In this document: positions 16,898 to 25,060 of the stretch, in pieces
Layout of the letters: the number at the start of each line of letters is the position of its first letter
Position numbering within the stretch: the first letter of the stretch is position 1
Source of the DNA: Thalassospira marina
Lineage (GTDB): Bacteria; Pseudomonadota; Alphaproteobacteria; Rhodospirillales; Thalassospiraceae
Assembly (NCBI RefSeq): GCF_002844375.1
Contig: NZ_CP024199.1
Coordinates: 2,653,001-2,717,000, forward strand
Direction: 5' to 3'
DNA length: 64,000 nucleotides
The notes under the pieces: model-generated
Seen by the model: only the letters and a program-made list of their open reading frames with translations
Database searches by the model: none
What the model was told of the DNA's origin: nothing
Position numbers and translations under genes: made by a program

Positions 16898-17671
16898 ATG
16901 CCCCGTCCCGTGCCCATCGAAAACCGTCGCGACCGCATTGTCGCACTGGTCAAAACCTGTGGCTTCATGGCTGTCGAGGAACTGGCACGCCGGTTCAATG
17001 TATCGGTGCAAACAATCCGGACCGATCTTCGCGACTTACAGGAACAGGGGCGAATTTTTCGCCGCCATGGCAAGGCCGGTCCAGCACCGGCACCGGACAA
17101 TACCAGCTATGAAAATCGCGAAGTCTGGAACCGCAATGGCAAACGCGCGCTGGCAACAAAACTGACCAGCCTGATCCCCGAAGGCTGCACCATTGCCATT
17201 GGCACCGGCACGACGGCCGAACTGGCGGCACAAAGCCTGGTGCAACATCGCAATTTAACGGTGCTGACCAACAATATTCATGTGGTGCTGACACTGCAAA
17301 ATGCGCCGGGTGTGACCTTGCGCCTGTCGGGCGGCACCATACGCACCCGCGATCTCGATGTTATTGGTGCTGACAGCGCCGATTTCTTTGGCTGTTACCG
17401 CGCCGATTTTGGCATTGTCAGTGTGGGTGGCATGGCGCCCGAAGGCGATTTGATGGATTTCAACATGGATGAGGTCCGCGCACGTCGCGCCCTGGTGCAA
17501 TGCTGTGACCATGCAATTTTGCTGGTCGATGACCGTAAAATCGGCCGCAAGGCCCTGTGCCGTGACGGCCATGCCAGCGATTTTCGCACCGTCATTTTGA
17601 ATTCACCACCATCCGATGCCCTGCAAAAAAGGCTGGTGCAATCCCGCACCAGCCTCATTATTGCGTCATGA
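16898..17671 (+). CDS. DeoR/GlpR-family transcriptional repressor
   Basis: 257 residues. The N-terminal DeoR helix-turn-helix spans about 8-65, with FMAVEELARRFNVSVQTIRTDLRDL and GRIFRRHGKA. The C-terminal DeoRC sensor has IAIGTGTTAELAAQSL (phosphosugar-binding loop), LTVLTNNIHVV, LRLSGGTIRTRDLDVIG and the end motif LLVDDRKIGRKA. Members sense phosphorylated sugars or glycerol-3-phosphate. AAAGG precedes the ATG at a good distance. It is divergent from the six-gene importer/phosphatase operon and very likely represses it through the two TTTCG-NN-CGAAA sites. The final codons also encode the terminator of the convergent gene. Confidence 0.88.
   Translation: MPRPVPIENRRDRIVALVKTCGFMAVEELARRFNVSVQTIRTDLRDLQEQGRIFRRHGKAGPAPAPDNTSYENREVWNRNGKRALATKLTSLIPEGCTIAIGTGTTAELAAQSLVQHRNLTVLTNNIHVVLTLQNAPGVTLRLSGGTIRTRDLDVIGADSADFFGCYRADFGIVSVGGMAPEGDLMDFNMDEVRARRALVQCCDHAILLVDDRKIGRKALCRDGHASDFRTVILNSPPSDALQKRLVQSRTSLIIAS
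17624..17655 (-). terminator. Terminator of the amidotransferase gene, inside the DeoR coding end
   Basis: On the minus strand AGGCTGGTGC (17655-17646) pairs with GCACCAGCCT (17639-17630) and is followed by TTTTTT. The hairpin lies within the last 45 bases of the convergent regulator gene, so this sequence serves both as code and as terminator. Confidence 0.85.
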
Positions 17672-17706
17672 TGGGTATTTTGCAGGCACGTCGCCAAGAA
17701 CCGGCA

Positions 17707-18483
17707 TCACACGACGTCCAGGATCATTTCCTTGGACACTGTCAAATCACCGGAAATGCGCAGGCACTGGTTGGGGTCGACGGCGATCCAGCTATCGCTT
17801 TCAGTATCAAGCGGCTCTGACACCACAATCACCTGCTTGCCGCGCTTGCGGTAATAAAGCGATGGCGGCTTGTCATCATTGGCGTAACGCACGGCGCACA
17901 GGTTTTCGCCGTCGCTCAGGCAGGCGGTAAAACGGAATGGCGCGGTAATGTTGTGGCGCTTCATTGCCGATTCCACCGTTTCAATCGCCTTGCGAATGGC
18001 CCGCTGAGCATCATTTTCCAGCCCGAAGCTCAGCATCAGGTAAAAAATCAGTTCGCTATCGGTCGTGCCCTGGCGGGAACAGTAATATTTGTCGTCAATC
18101 AGGGCTTCCAGTTCACGCCGAACCAGCCGGTAATCACCAATCTGCCCATTATGCATGAACAGGTATTTATCAAACGCAAAAGGATGACAATTGGCACGGC
18201 TGGTACCAGTACCCGTTGATGCACGGACATGGGCAAAAAACAGCCCTGATTCAATATTATGCGCCAGTGATTGCAGGTTGGCGTCATTCCATGCCGGCAG
18301 AATTTCGCGATACAGGCCCGGAGTATTGCGATGGCCATACCAGCCAATCCCGAAGCCGTCGCCATTGGTTGGCGTTTTAGCCTCTTCGGCGTGCAGGCTT
18401 TGCGCCACCAGCGAATGTTTGGGTTCAAATACCAGACTATCGAGGTAAACAGGCTCCCCGATATAACTCAACCAACGGCACAT
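17707..18483 (-). CDS. Class II glutamine amidotransferase (YafJ-type)
   Basis: 258 residues. The protein begins Met-Cys-Arg-Trp-Leu, so Cys2 becomes the N-terminal nucleophile after Met removal. Family motifs follow: GDGFGIGWYG, FFAHVRASTGTGTSRANCHPF and FMHNGQIGDYRLVRREL. This is the stand-alone GATase2 family whose amide acceptor is unknown (E. coli YafJ, EgtC relatives). EgtC is less likely because no other ergothioneine gene is near. GGGGAGAG precedes the ATG. It is convergent with the DeoR gene, with only 35 bases between stop codons. Confidence 0.85.
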   Translation of the reverse strand: MCRWLSYIGEPVYLDSLVFEPKHSLVAQSLHAEEAKTPTNGDGFGIGWYGHRNTPGLYREILPAWNDANLQSLAHNIESGLFFAHVRASTGTGTSRANCHPFAFDKYLFMHNGQIGDYRLVRRELEALIDDKYYCSRQGTTDSELIFYLMLSFGLENDAQRAIRKAIETVESAMKRHNITAPFRFTACLSDGENLCAVRYANDDKPPSLYYRKRGKQVIVVSEPLDTESDSWIAVDPNQCLRISGDLTVSKEMILDVV

Positions 18484-18872
18484 TTATGCTCTCTCCCCGA
18501 TTTTGCCCGACAGGTCAGGACCAGGGCCCAATCTATGCCGCCAAACTACAGTGCGGTCAATGTTCTATAACCATTTTAAACCTGCGACACCCCGCATGGC
18601 TGGCATGCGACACCCCACACAATCACATCCAACTGCATAGTTGCTGGCGTTGGAGGATGGAATATCCCTGATGCAGCCTGATCAATGCTTTAAACACACT
18701 TGATAAATAGCATCGTGCCACTGGCGAGAAATCCAATACCAGTTTAGCGCCGTTTAAAATGGCAGAAGGCCGTTATCTGCTAACGCGAAATGTAAAAGGC
18801 CCGGGAAATACAAATAAAGCACTTGCCATGTCGTCGGATTATCCGTATTTTCCGCGCCACAAAATGAGTCGT
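18484..18872. other. Gene-free stretch upstream of the amidotransferase
   Basis: 389 bases between the amidotransferase start and tRNA-Thr. It holds an 11-base direct repeat TGCGACACCCC at 18583-18593 and 18606-18616 (23-base period). The last part presumably carries the tRNA promoter. No coding sequence is supported. Confidence 0.5.
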
Positions 18873-18948
18873 GCTGGTGTAGCTCAGCTGGTAGAGCGGC
18901 GCATTCGTAATGCGTAGGTCGTAGGTTCAAATCCTATCACCAGCACCA
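18873..18948 (+). tRNA. tRNA-Thr (anticodon CGT)
   Basis: Acceptor stem GCTGGTG/CACCAGC, D stem GCTC/GAGC, anticodon stem GCGCA/TGCGT around loop TTCGTAA (anticodon CGT), T stem GTAGG/CCTAT around TTCAAAT, encoded ACCA end. It reads ACG threonine codons. Confidence 0.97.
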
Positions 18949-18960
18949 TTTTGGCCTTAC

Positions 18961-19004
18961 AAAAACCCGTCAATGCCGGTCCGCCGTGCAAAGACGGGTT
19001 TTTT
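18961..19004 (+). terminator. Terminator of tRNA-Thr
   Basis: AAAAACCCGTC (18961-18971) pairs with GACGGGTTTTT (18993-19003). The hairpin ends in a T run, twelve bases after the tRNA CCA. Confidence 0.85.
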
Positions 19005-19588
19005 GTTTCTGGCCCAATCGCTCGCACGCTGCCCTGTGTTTCGCCTCTGCATGCAACTCTCCGCATCAGCCACGACATATTATCACTGTCACATGCTCTG
19101 GGGCCTTAGACAGACCTTCTGCCCCCGGCCACAACCAGCCCCCCCTCTCTGTTTTGCATCTCACACGTCGGTAACCTGCCCGCAAAAAATTTTGGGAAAA
19201 GTTTTCACAAATGACGCGCGGATACGTCATTTGCAAAAACGGCTGCGCCCATAGCGCTACCCGCTACAGGGGCAAACAGATGCGCAGAACCAGACCAGGA
19301 TCATAGGAGGCAGAAACCCGGAAATTTCGTCATGCATTGACGTTTGGTGTGCCCGTTCGCACTGAACAATCGGAAATAGAGTCGCATATTGCACCACGGT
19401 CCGGTGCAGCCCCTGCGCCATATCCCCTCCATTTGCCCTGCTGGGCCCATGGCACGTAAAAAGTTTGGTCAAATTACAACCATAACGTGCAAAATAGAAA
19501 AAACATCACAATTCAAACGACGCCACGTCATACTTGAAGGCGAATACAGCGCACAATTTTAAGTTGTATTTAAAATCAGGGGAGACTT
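19005..19588. other. Long non-coding stretch upstream of the sigma factor gene
   Basis: About 580 bases with no supported gene. It contains a 9-base inverted repeat CAAATGACG/CGTCATTTG at 19208-19233. The frames in this stretch have no motifs or RBS. I see no canonical GGAAC/CGTT-type ECF promoter. Confidence 0.5.
19208..19233. promoter_or_regulatory. Inverted repeat CAAATGACG/CGTCATTTG
   Basis: Perfect 9-base arms around an 8-base spacer, in the non-coding region 356 bases before the sigma factor start. It could be a protein-binding dyad or a small RNA hairpin. No T run follows. Confidence 0.4.
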
Positions 19589-20800
19589 GTGGTGGGTAAT
19601 ATTTATCGCAATAAAATCAATTTCAGACAGGCCGGAGACGCAGTTACACTGCATTATATTTTACCGACACGGCAGCTACACACCGCACTAACCGCAACCA
19701 ACGAGGGTCATCCGAGCGTGACCCCGACCTATATGGAGCCACCATCTTTTTTTGCCTATTGGCGCAGCATTGCGCGCAGCAAAAATACAACCCATGCGGA
19801 AGAATCCGTTCAGCAGGATCACACGTTACACTGCAACACCTGCAACACCAGCACCTTTCACGCGCATTCACACCATGCGCAATCGCCCCTGACCACGGGC
19901 CTGCAATCCATCGAACCGGCAATACCGCACCCAAGCAGCCCCGGCGTCGGTCAGGAACACGCCCCGGAAAATTATCGGGACACAACAATTCCCGAACTGC
20001 GCGCCAACAACTGGGCCCTACCACAAAACACCCATATGTCGGCAGGGCATTTTGATGCCAACTGGCAATATCAACGCCCCTGCACGGTCGATAACAGCCC
20101 CTGGCCAAATGCAATCAGCCAAAGCCTGCTACCCCACCTTCCCGTGGAAAGCCCGCAGGCCAAGGGTCAGATACAGCACGTTCGGGAAACCACAACCAAT
20201 CCGGCCCTGGTCGTCCGGCCAGGAGATGCCACACCGGATATTGAAACAAGGTGTGATCCCCAGACCTACGCGGCATCAATGGCGCCCAATTTCTGGCCAT
20301 TATGGATTGCCCAGCGTGACAGCCTTTTACGGCAATGCCTGAAACTGATGTCGGGGAATATGGATGATGCGCAAGATGCCCTTTCCGAAGCGATGGTAAA
20401 AGCATCGGTGAAATTTGAAGAATCGATGGACGAGATTCGCAATCACCGCGCCTGGCTTTCGCGCATTGTGCACAATGCCTGCATCGATCTGCACCGGCAA
20501 AACCGGCGCAAAGCCGAATATCACGAAGAAACCCACAATACCGAGGACGAATCCCAACCCAGCATTTCACGCCAGGATGTCGCCACCCCCGAACAGAAAG
20601 CCCTGACCGGCGAGATGTTTTCCAATCTGGAACGCGCCCTGTCAGACCTGCCGGAAAAACTGCGCCGCCCGCTTTTAATGCGCTGCGTGCAGGACCAGTC
20701 CTATGACGAAATTGCCGAAAATCTGGGCCTAACCAATTGTGCTGTGCGTAAACGGGTGCAGCTTGCCCGTGATCATTTGAAAGGCTGCGATATACGATAG
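19589..20800 (+). CDS. Sigma-70-family (ECF-like) sigma factor with long N-terminal extension
   Basis: 403 residues. Region 2 lies at about 237-308 (FWPLWIAQRDSLLRQCLKL...DDAQDALSEAMVKA...HRAWLSRIVHNACIDLHRQNRR). Region 4 lies at about 345-398 (LPEKLRRPLLMRC...SYDEIAENLGLTNCAVRKRVQLARDHL). Residues 1-230 resemble nothing I know. They are rich in His, Pro, Thr, Asn and Gln and include HCNTC followed by HAHSHH at 81-96, a possible metal ligand set. The GTG start at 19589 has AGGGGAG upstream. A later ATG at 20279 would yield a normal short ECF factor but has no good RBS. No anti-sigma gene is adjacent. The target genes are unknown. Confidence 0.78.
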   Translation: MVGNIYRNKINFRQAGDAVTLHYILPTRQLHTALTATNEGHPSVTPTYMEPPSFFAYWRSIARSKNTTHAEESVQQDHTLHCNTCNTSTFHAHSHHAQSPLTTGLQSIEPAIPHPSSPGVGQEHAPENYRDTTIPELRANNWALPQNTHMSAGHFDANWQYQRPCTVDNSPWPNAISQSLLPHLPVESPQAKGQIQHVRETTTNPALVVRPGDATPDIETRCDPQTYAASMAPNFWPLWIAQRDSLLRQCLKLMSGNMDDAQDALSEAMVKASVKFEESMDEIRNHRAWLSRIVHNACIDLHRQNRRKAEYHEETHNTEDESQPSISRQDVATPEQKALTGEMFSNLERALSDLPEKLRRPLLMRCVQDQSYDEIAENLGLTNCAVRKRVQLARDHLKGCDIR

Positions 20801-20882
20801 TTCCGCCCCGGAGGGGTTACCCGTTTTTCGCAAACCACCAACAATAAAATCAACACCCGATAAGCCCGGACATGAGCAACAA

Positions 20883-20913
20883 AAATGGCGGCAGGTTTTC
20901 CCTGCCGCCATTT
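20883..20913. terminator. Bidirectional terminator between sigma factor and cyclase genes
   Basis: AAATGGCGGCAGG (20883-20895) and CCTGCCGCCATTT (20901-20913) form a perfect 13-base-pair stem with a 5-base loop. On the minus strand it is followed by TTTTTGTTG, so it mainly terminates the cyclase gene. Confidence 0.88.
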
Positions 20914-20961
20914 AAATCATCTTCGTGTCCCCGCGCCCAAACGCAGGCAAGTCACGCCAGA

Positions 20962-22266
20962 TTAACCGGCGCGTAGCAATTCGAGACGCTGGCAGGCTTC
21001 GCTGAAGTCCGGCGCATAAAGGCTGAGGCGGGTTCCCGTGCCCTGCAATTCATATTCGCCGATATTTTCCGTCGGGCAGGAAATGAACTTTGCCACCGGC
21101 GCACTGACCAACACGCGCTTGCCAAGCTGTTTGGTCAGCTTTTCAATGCGTGATGCCTCATTTGCGGCACGGCCAACCACGGTGAAGTCCACCCGTTCCT
21201 TAACGCCAACATTGCCATAAACAACATCGCCTACATGCATGCCCAGCCCATAATCAAATTCCGGCAGGCCCTGTTCGGCCCGGCCGCGATTAAGGTTTTC
21301 AATATTCATCTGGGCCTCGGCGGCGGCATACAGGGCTGCGTGGCAGGCCTGTTCCAAATCACCTTCATCATCGCGGATCGGGAAAATGGCCAGTGTTGCA
21401 TCACCAATATATCGCAGCACCTGCCCACCATGCCCCAGAACAGCGCCCGCCGTTGCGGCAAAAAAGGCATTCATCTGATCTAAAAACGCATCATCACCAA
21501 CATGGGCTGCCATTGCCGTGGAATTGCGCATATCGGAAAACCAGATAACGGCGCGGGTTTTGGTGCTGTCGCCCAGTTTGATTTGCCCATCACGCACCCG
21601 ATGCCCGGCATCCGACCCCAGATAAGTTTCCAGGATGGTTTTGGTTTCGTCATGCATGATGCGCATTTTGCAGGTCACGGCAAAACGGCGCTGAATGGCC
21701 GAAAGAATGGCAAGGTCTTCGTCGGTAAAACCACTGGGACGGCTGGTCAGATAGGTCATGAAAATGCGATTTTCACCCAACTCGCTATCACGGTCGGTGA
21801 CAAAGGGGGTAACAAGCGCCAGATAATCGGTCCCGCTGACTTCGCGGAAGGTTTTAAGAACCGGAAAATCAAGAATTGCACCCGGGCCAATCAGATGGCG
21901 GCGCAAAAATGTCACCCCGTTATCGATCATCCATTTCATCGGGCTGGCGTTCCAGTCCGGATTATTTTCACGCACCCCCAAATGGAAGGAGCGTTCAACC
22001 TGCCCGGTCGGCTTTGACCAGATATAACTTACACCTTCATACAGGGGATGAAGGGTTTTAAAACCAACCATGACCCGGTCAATCGGCAGGCCCGCGGCCA
22101 CAAGGCGCGATACCATGCCGGAAATAACCTCGTCGATATCGGTATCCTGCAAGGCGCTTTCCATCAGCCAGTCATTGACCGACCGCACAAATCCGCCCCC
22201 GGACAGGGCTGAATTTGTTCCGGGTAATGACGTGACATTACCGAACTGTTTGCTCTGCTGCGCCAT
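20962..22266 (-). CDS. Class III adenylate/guanylate cyclase-domain protein
   Basis: 434 residues. The N-terminal 200 residues look like a GAF-type or similar sensor (LVAAGLPIDRVMVGFKTLHPLYEGVSYIW), with no membrane segment. The cyclase homology domain spans about 225-410. VIWFSDMRNSTAMA holds the first metal Asp, GQVLRYIGDATLAIFPI the second, and FTVVGRAANEASRIEKLTKQLG the nucleotide-binding loop. It likely makes cAMP in response to a cytosolic signal. GGACGGAG lies seven bases before the ATG at 22266, so I prefer it to the in-frame GTG at 22272. The gene lies behind, and in the same direction as, the two-component genes. Confidence 0.85.
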   Translation of the reverse strand: MAQQSKQFGNVTSLPGTNSALSGGGFVRSVNDWLMESALQDTDIDEVISGMVSRLVAAGLPIDRVMVGFKTLHPLYEGVSYIWSKPTGQVERSFHLGVRENNPDWNASPMKWMIDNGVTFLRRHLIGPGAILDFPVLKTFREVSGTDYLALVTPFVTDRDSELGENRIFMTYLTSRPSGFTDEDLAILSAIQRRFAVTCKMRIMHDETKTILETYLGSDAGHRVRDGQIKLGDSTKTRAVIWFSDMRNSTAMAAHVGDDAFLDQMNAFFAATAGAVLGHGGQVLRYIGDATLAIFPIRDDEGDLEQACHAALYAAAEAQMNIENLNRGRAEQGLPEFDYGLGMHVGDVVYGNVGVKERVDFTVVGRAANEASRIEKLTKQLGKRVLVSAPVAKFISCPTENIGEYELQGTGTRLSLYAPDFSEACQRLELLRAG

Positions 22267-22413
22267 CGGCACGCTCCGTCCTACAATTTTTCATTTTTGT
22301 TACACCGCTTAAATGGTCGAAACACCACAAAGCGCAATCACAAATTCAAAAAAGAATGGCAGCCATGCGAAACAGGAAAGACACTGCCATTTCAGCCAAT
22401 GAATGCAACACGA

Positions 22414-24129
22414 TCAGGCATGGGACAAAACCGGTGCCGGCAGATAGATCCGGGCGTGCAAACCACCCTGTGCTGCATCTTCCAGATAGATCTCGCCGCC
22501 ATGCGCGCGAATGGCGGTTCGGGCAATTGCCAGCCCCAAACCAATGCCACCGGTTTCCTGATTGCGCGATTCCTCCAGTCGGAAAAACGGCTCGAATACC
22601 CGGTCACGCTGATCAATGGGAATACCAGGCCCATCGTCACAAATATCAATCCAAAGGCCGCCATCATCGGCCTTTGCCACAGTCACGAAAACATTTTCCC
22701 CATAGGCAAGGCCATTTGCCAAAAGGTTGCCCAGCGCACGTTTGATCGAAAGCGGACGGCAGGCATAGGAAAAATGTTCAACTTCAGAGTCAAATGTAAC
22801 CGGATGTCCGGTTTCTTCAAGGTCTGCACAACAGGCTTCGACCAATGCCACAAGATCGATCTTGCGTGTTTTTTCATCAGCCGTTTCTTCACGGGCAAAT
22901 GTCATGGCTGCCGCCACCATTTGCTCCATTTCATTTAGAGTTTCGATAATCTTACGCCGATTTTCCTGATCTTCAACAAATTCAGCCCGAAGACGCAGGC
23001 TTGTAATCGGCGTACGCAGATCATGCGAGATAGCAGCCAGCATGCGGGTCCGGTCTTCAACAAAGCGGCGCAGGCGCGCAGTCATGCGGTTAAAGGCGCG
23101 CGCCGCATGGCGAATTTCAAGCGGCCCGGTTTCGGCCACCGGTTCGGGAAAATCCCCGCGCCCAACACGATCGGCAGCAACGGCCAACGCCTTCCACGGG
23201 CGGGTAATGCGCCGCGCAACAAAAAAGGCGATAATACCAATCAATATGGCCGACAAAGCCACCCGCACCAGACTTTGAAATACCACCCAGGGCGGCGGCG
23301 AAAAATTATTGATCCGCGCATCAAGCCAGATCATCGGCGTTGCATTGGCAGTGGCAGCGACATGACCCGGCGCAGTACCATCTGGCGAAACGACACCATC
23401 AACGGGGCTTTTAGCAACGACGTCCCCCTTGCCCTGTGCCGTTGCTGCTTCATCATCGTGATCAGCGTCATCAGCATTCGCATCCGTATGCGGCGCTGCC
23501 TTGGCGATCATGTCAAAATCTTCGCCGGTCACATCTTCGGGCAAAACAGGTGGGGTTACATCGCCATCCGCAATACCAAAAACCGGCACGGCAACCCCCA
23601 TGACCGGCGGGCCATCGCAGGAAATGTTGCTAAAGAAACGGTGGAATTTCAGTTTCTTGTATTCCAGATATTCCTTGCCCAACTTTTCATATTTCTTTTC
23701 CATTTCGTGCATGCGTTCATGCTCGCGATGGCGTTCGCTGCGGCAATCGCTTTCCGACAGGAAACTGACCCGTGCGGACACTGGCGGATTACCCAGCGCA
23801 GTATTGACCCGATCAGCCAGAAGGCGGGTTACATCCGTTGTTTCACCATAAACCATCGGTTCGTTTAGAAGGCGCAACTGGAATTGCGGGCTTTGCGCCA
23901 CACGCAAAACATCGCGCCAGTTTTCGCGTGGCGTGGTCGATAAAATGCGCGAAATGGCCGCAACACGCGCCAGCGCCCCGCCGCGCCGTTCGGATAAAAC
24001 CGCATCATGGCGTTCCTCGGCCAGCAATACTGCGAGCACAACATGGGTCAGAATGACCGCACCTAGCAGAAGCGCGATAAGCTGGGCTGTCAGGGTCCGG
24101 GGCCAAAGACGAAATAAAAACCGCTTCAT
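22414..24129 (-). CDS. Sensor histidine kinase with His-rich, acidic periplasmic domain
   Basis: 571 residues. Membrane segments lie near 15-38 and 294-314, enclosing a periplasmic domain of about 255 residues. It contains RSERHREHERMHEMEKK, a stretch of many charged residues, and an Asp/His cluster DADHDDEAA near 224. A HAMP linker (RRITRPWKAL), HisKA (AAISHDLRTPITSLRLRAEF) and HATPase (GNLLANGLAYGE, DDGPGIP, GGIGLGLAIARTA) follow. It phosphorylates the OmpR-type regulator encoded immediately upstream, with which it overlaps by four bases (ATGA). The periplasmic composition hints at a metal or polycation signal, which is inference. Confidence 0.9.
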   Translation of the reverse strand: MKRFLFRLWPRTLTAQLIALLLGAVILTHVVLAVLLAEERHDAVLSERRGGALARVAAISRILSTTPRENWRDVLRVAQSPQFQLRLLNEPMVYGETTDVTRLLADRVNTALGNPPVSARVSFLSESDCRSERHREHERMHEMEKKYEKLGKEYLEYKKLKFHRFFSNISCDGPPVMGVAVPVFGIADGDVTPPVLPEDVTGEDFDMIAKAAPHTDANADDADHDDEAATAQGKGDVVAKSPVDGVVSPDGTAPGHVAATANATPMIWLDARINNFSPPPWVVFQSLVRVALSAILIGIIAFFVARRITRPWKALAVAADRVGRGDFPEPVAETGPLEIRHAARAFNRMTARLRRFVEDRTRMLAAISHDLRTPITSLRLRAEFVEDQENRRKIIETLNEMEQMVAAAMTFAREETADEKTRKIDLVALVEACCADLEETGHPVTFDSEVEHFSYACRPLSIKRALGNLLANGLAYGENVFVTVAKADDGGLWIDICDDGPGIPIDQRDRVFEPFFRLEESRNQETGGIGLGLAIARTAIRAHGGEIYLEDAAQGGLHARIYLPAPVLSHA

Positions 24130-24851
24130 TGCGAGACTGCATCCACCGTCAGCATATATCCCCCACCCCAGACGGTTTTAATAATGACGGGGTTTTTCGG
24201 GTCCGGTTCGATTTTTTTGCGCAGGCGGCTAACCTGGTTATCAATGCTGCGATCAAAGGGGGCTGCTTCGCGGCCCTTGGTGATATCAAGCAGCTGATCG
24301 CGCGTCAGCACCATACGCGGATGTTCGACAAAGGCATTTAAAAGGGCAAATTCCCCGGCACTAAGCGGCATTACCATATCTTCATCATTGCGCAATTCGT
24401 GGCGGTTGCGATCAAGGATCCAACGATCAAAAAACACTTCGCCACCGGCAAGGGGGCGTTTACGGCCCGTGGGCAGGCTTTGCGCCCGGCGCAACACGGC
24501 CTTGATACGGGCCAGAAGTTCGCGCGGGTTAAACGGCTTTGCCAGATAATCATCCGCGCCCATTTCAAGACCAACGATCCGGTCGGTTTCCTCGCCAAGG
24601 GCGGTAAGCATGACAACAGGGATATCATAACTTTCGCGCAACCACCGGCACAGGCTAAGCCCGTCTTCGCCGGGCATCATGACATCAAGCACAACCAGGT
24701 CCGGCATGATTTCATCGCTTAAAAGCTTGCGCATTTCGCGACCATCGGCTGCCAGGCTGACACGGTAGCCATGCTGGCGCAAATAACGCCCGATCAGATC
24801 GCGAATATCACGATGGTCATCGACAACCAGAATATGTGCTGTATCCGACAT
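24126..24851 (-). CDS. OmpR/PhoB-family response regulator
   Basis: About 241 residues. The receiver domain is at 1-120 (HILVVDDHRDIRDLI; phospho-Asp in DLVVLDVMMPGEDG; Thr in VVMLTALGEE; Lys in DDYLAKPFNPREL). The winged-helix DNA-binding domain lies at about 140-238, with SAGEFALLNAFVEHPRMVLTRDQLL and DRSIDNQVSRLRKKIE. The frame extends to 24926, but the ATG at 24851 begins right at the receiver with AGGA upstream. It is divergent from the periplasmic protein gene at 25061, and the gap carries strong repeats that are good candidate binding sites. Confidence 0.9.
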   Translation of the reverse strand: MSDTAHILVVDDHRDIRDLIGRYLRQHGYRVSLAADGREMRKLLSDEIMPDLVVLDVMMPGEDGLSLCRWLRESYDIPVVMLTALGEETDRIVGLEMGADDYLAKPFNPRELLARIKAVLRRAQSLPTGRKRPLAGGEVFFDRWILDRNRHELRNDEDMVMPLSAGEFALLNAFVEHPRMVLTRDQLLDITKGREAAPFDRSIDNQVSRLRKKIEPDPKNPVIIKTVWGGGYMLTVDAVSQ

Positions 24852-24933
24852 TCCGTCATGTCCTGCTGTTGGTGGCATCTTAGGATGCAAACTTAACGCA
24901 CCGATACGCAATGCGATAACTGCCAATTTGTAT

Positions 24934-24968
24934 CAGACTGTCGCAAAGCCGGAGATTGCGACAGTCTG
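24934..24968. promoter_or_regulatory. Perfect 13-base inverted repeat in the two-component divergent region
   Basis: CAGACTGTCGCAA (24934-24946) and TTGCGACAGTCTG (24956-24968) around AGCCGGAGA. Its place between the regulator gene and the periplasmic protein gene suggests an operator or overlapping divergent promoters. Confidence 0.6.
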
Positions 24969-25013
24969 CGACCATTTTAGCGTCCAACCGGGATCATTTC
25001 GCGACAATTTTAG
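24968..25013. promoter_or_regulatory. Direct repeat GCGACnATTTTAG, 33-base period
   Basis: GCGACCATTTTAG at 24968-24980 and GCGACAATTTTAG at 25001-25013 match at 12 of 13 bases and are spaced by about three helical turns. Response regulators of the OmpR family often bind such direct repeats. The site precedes the periplasmic protein gene by 47 bases. Confidence 0.55.
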
Positions 25014-25060
25014 GGTTAGATGGCCTTGTCAAACGGTTCACCCAACGTGACGAGGATAAT

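Noticed and set aside
19257..19472. 71-residue minus-strand frame in the long gap before the sigma factor gene
   Set aside because: No RBS, no recognisable motif and odd composition; treated as chance.
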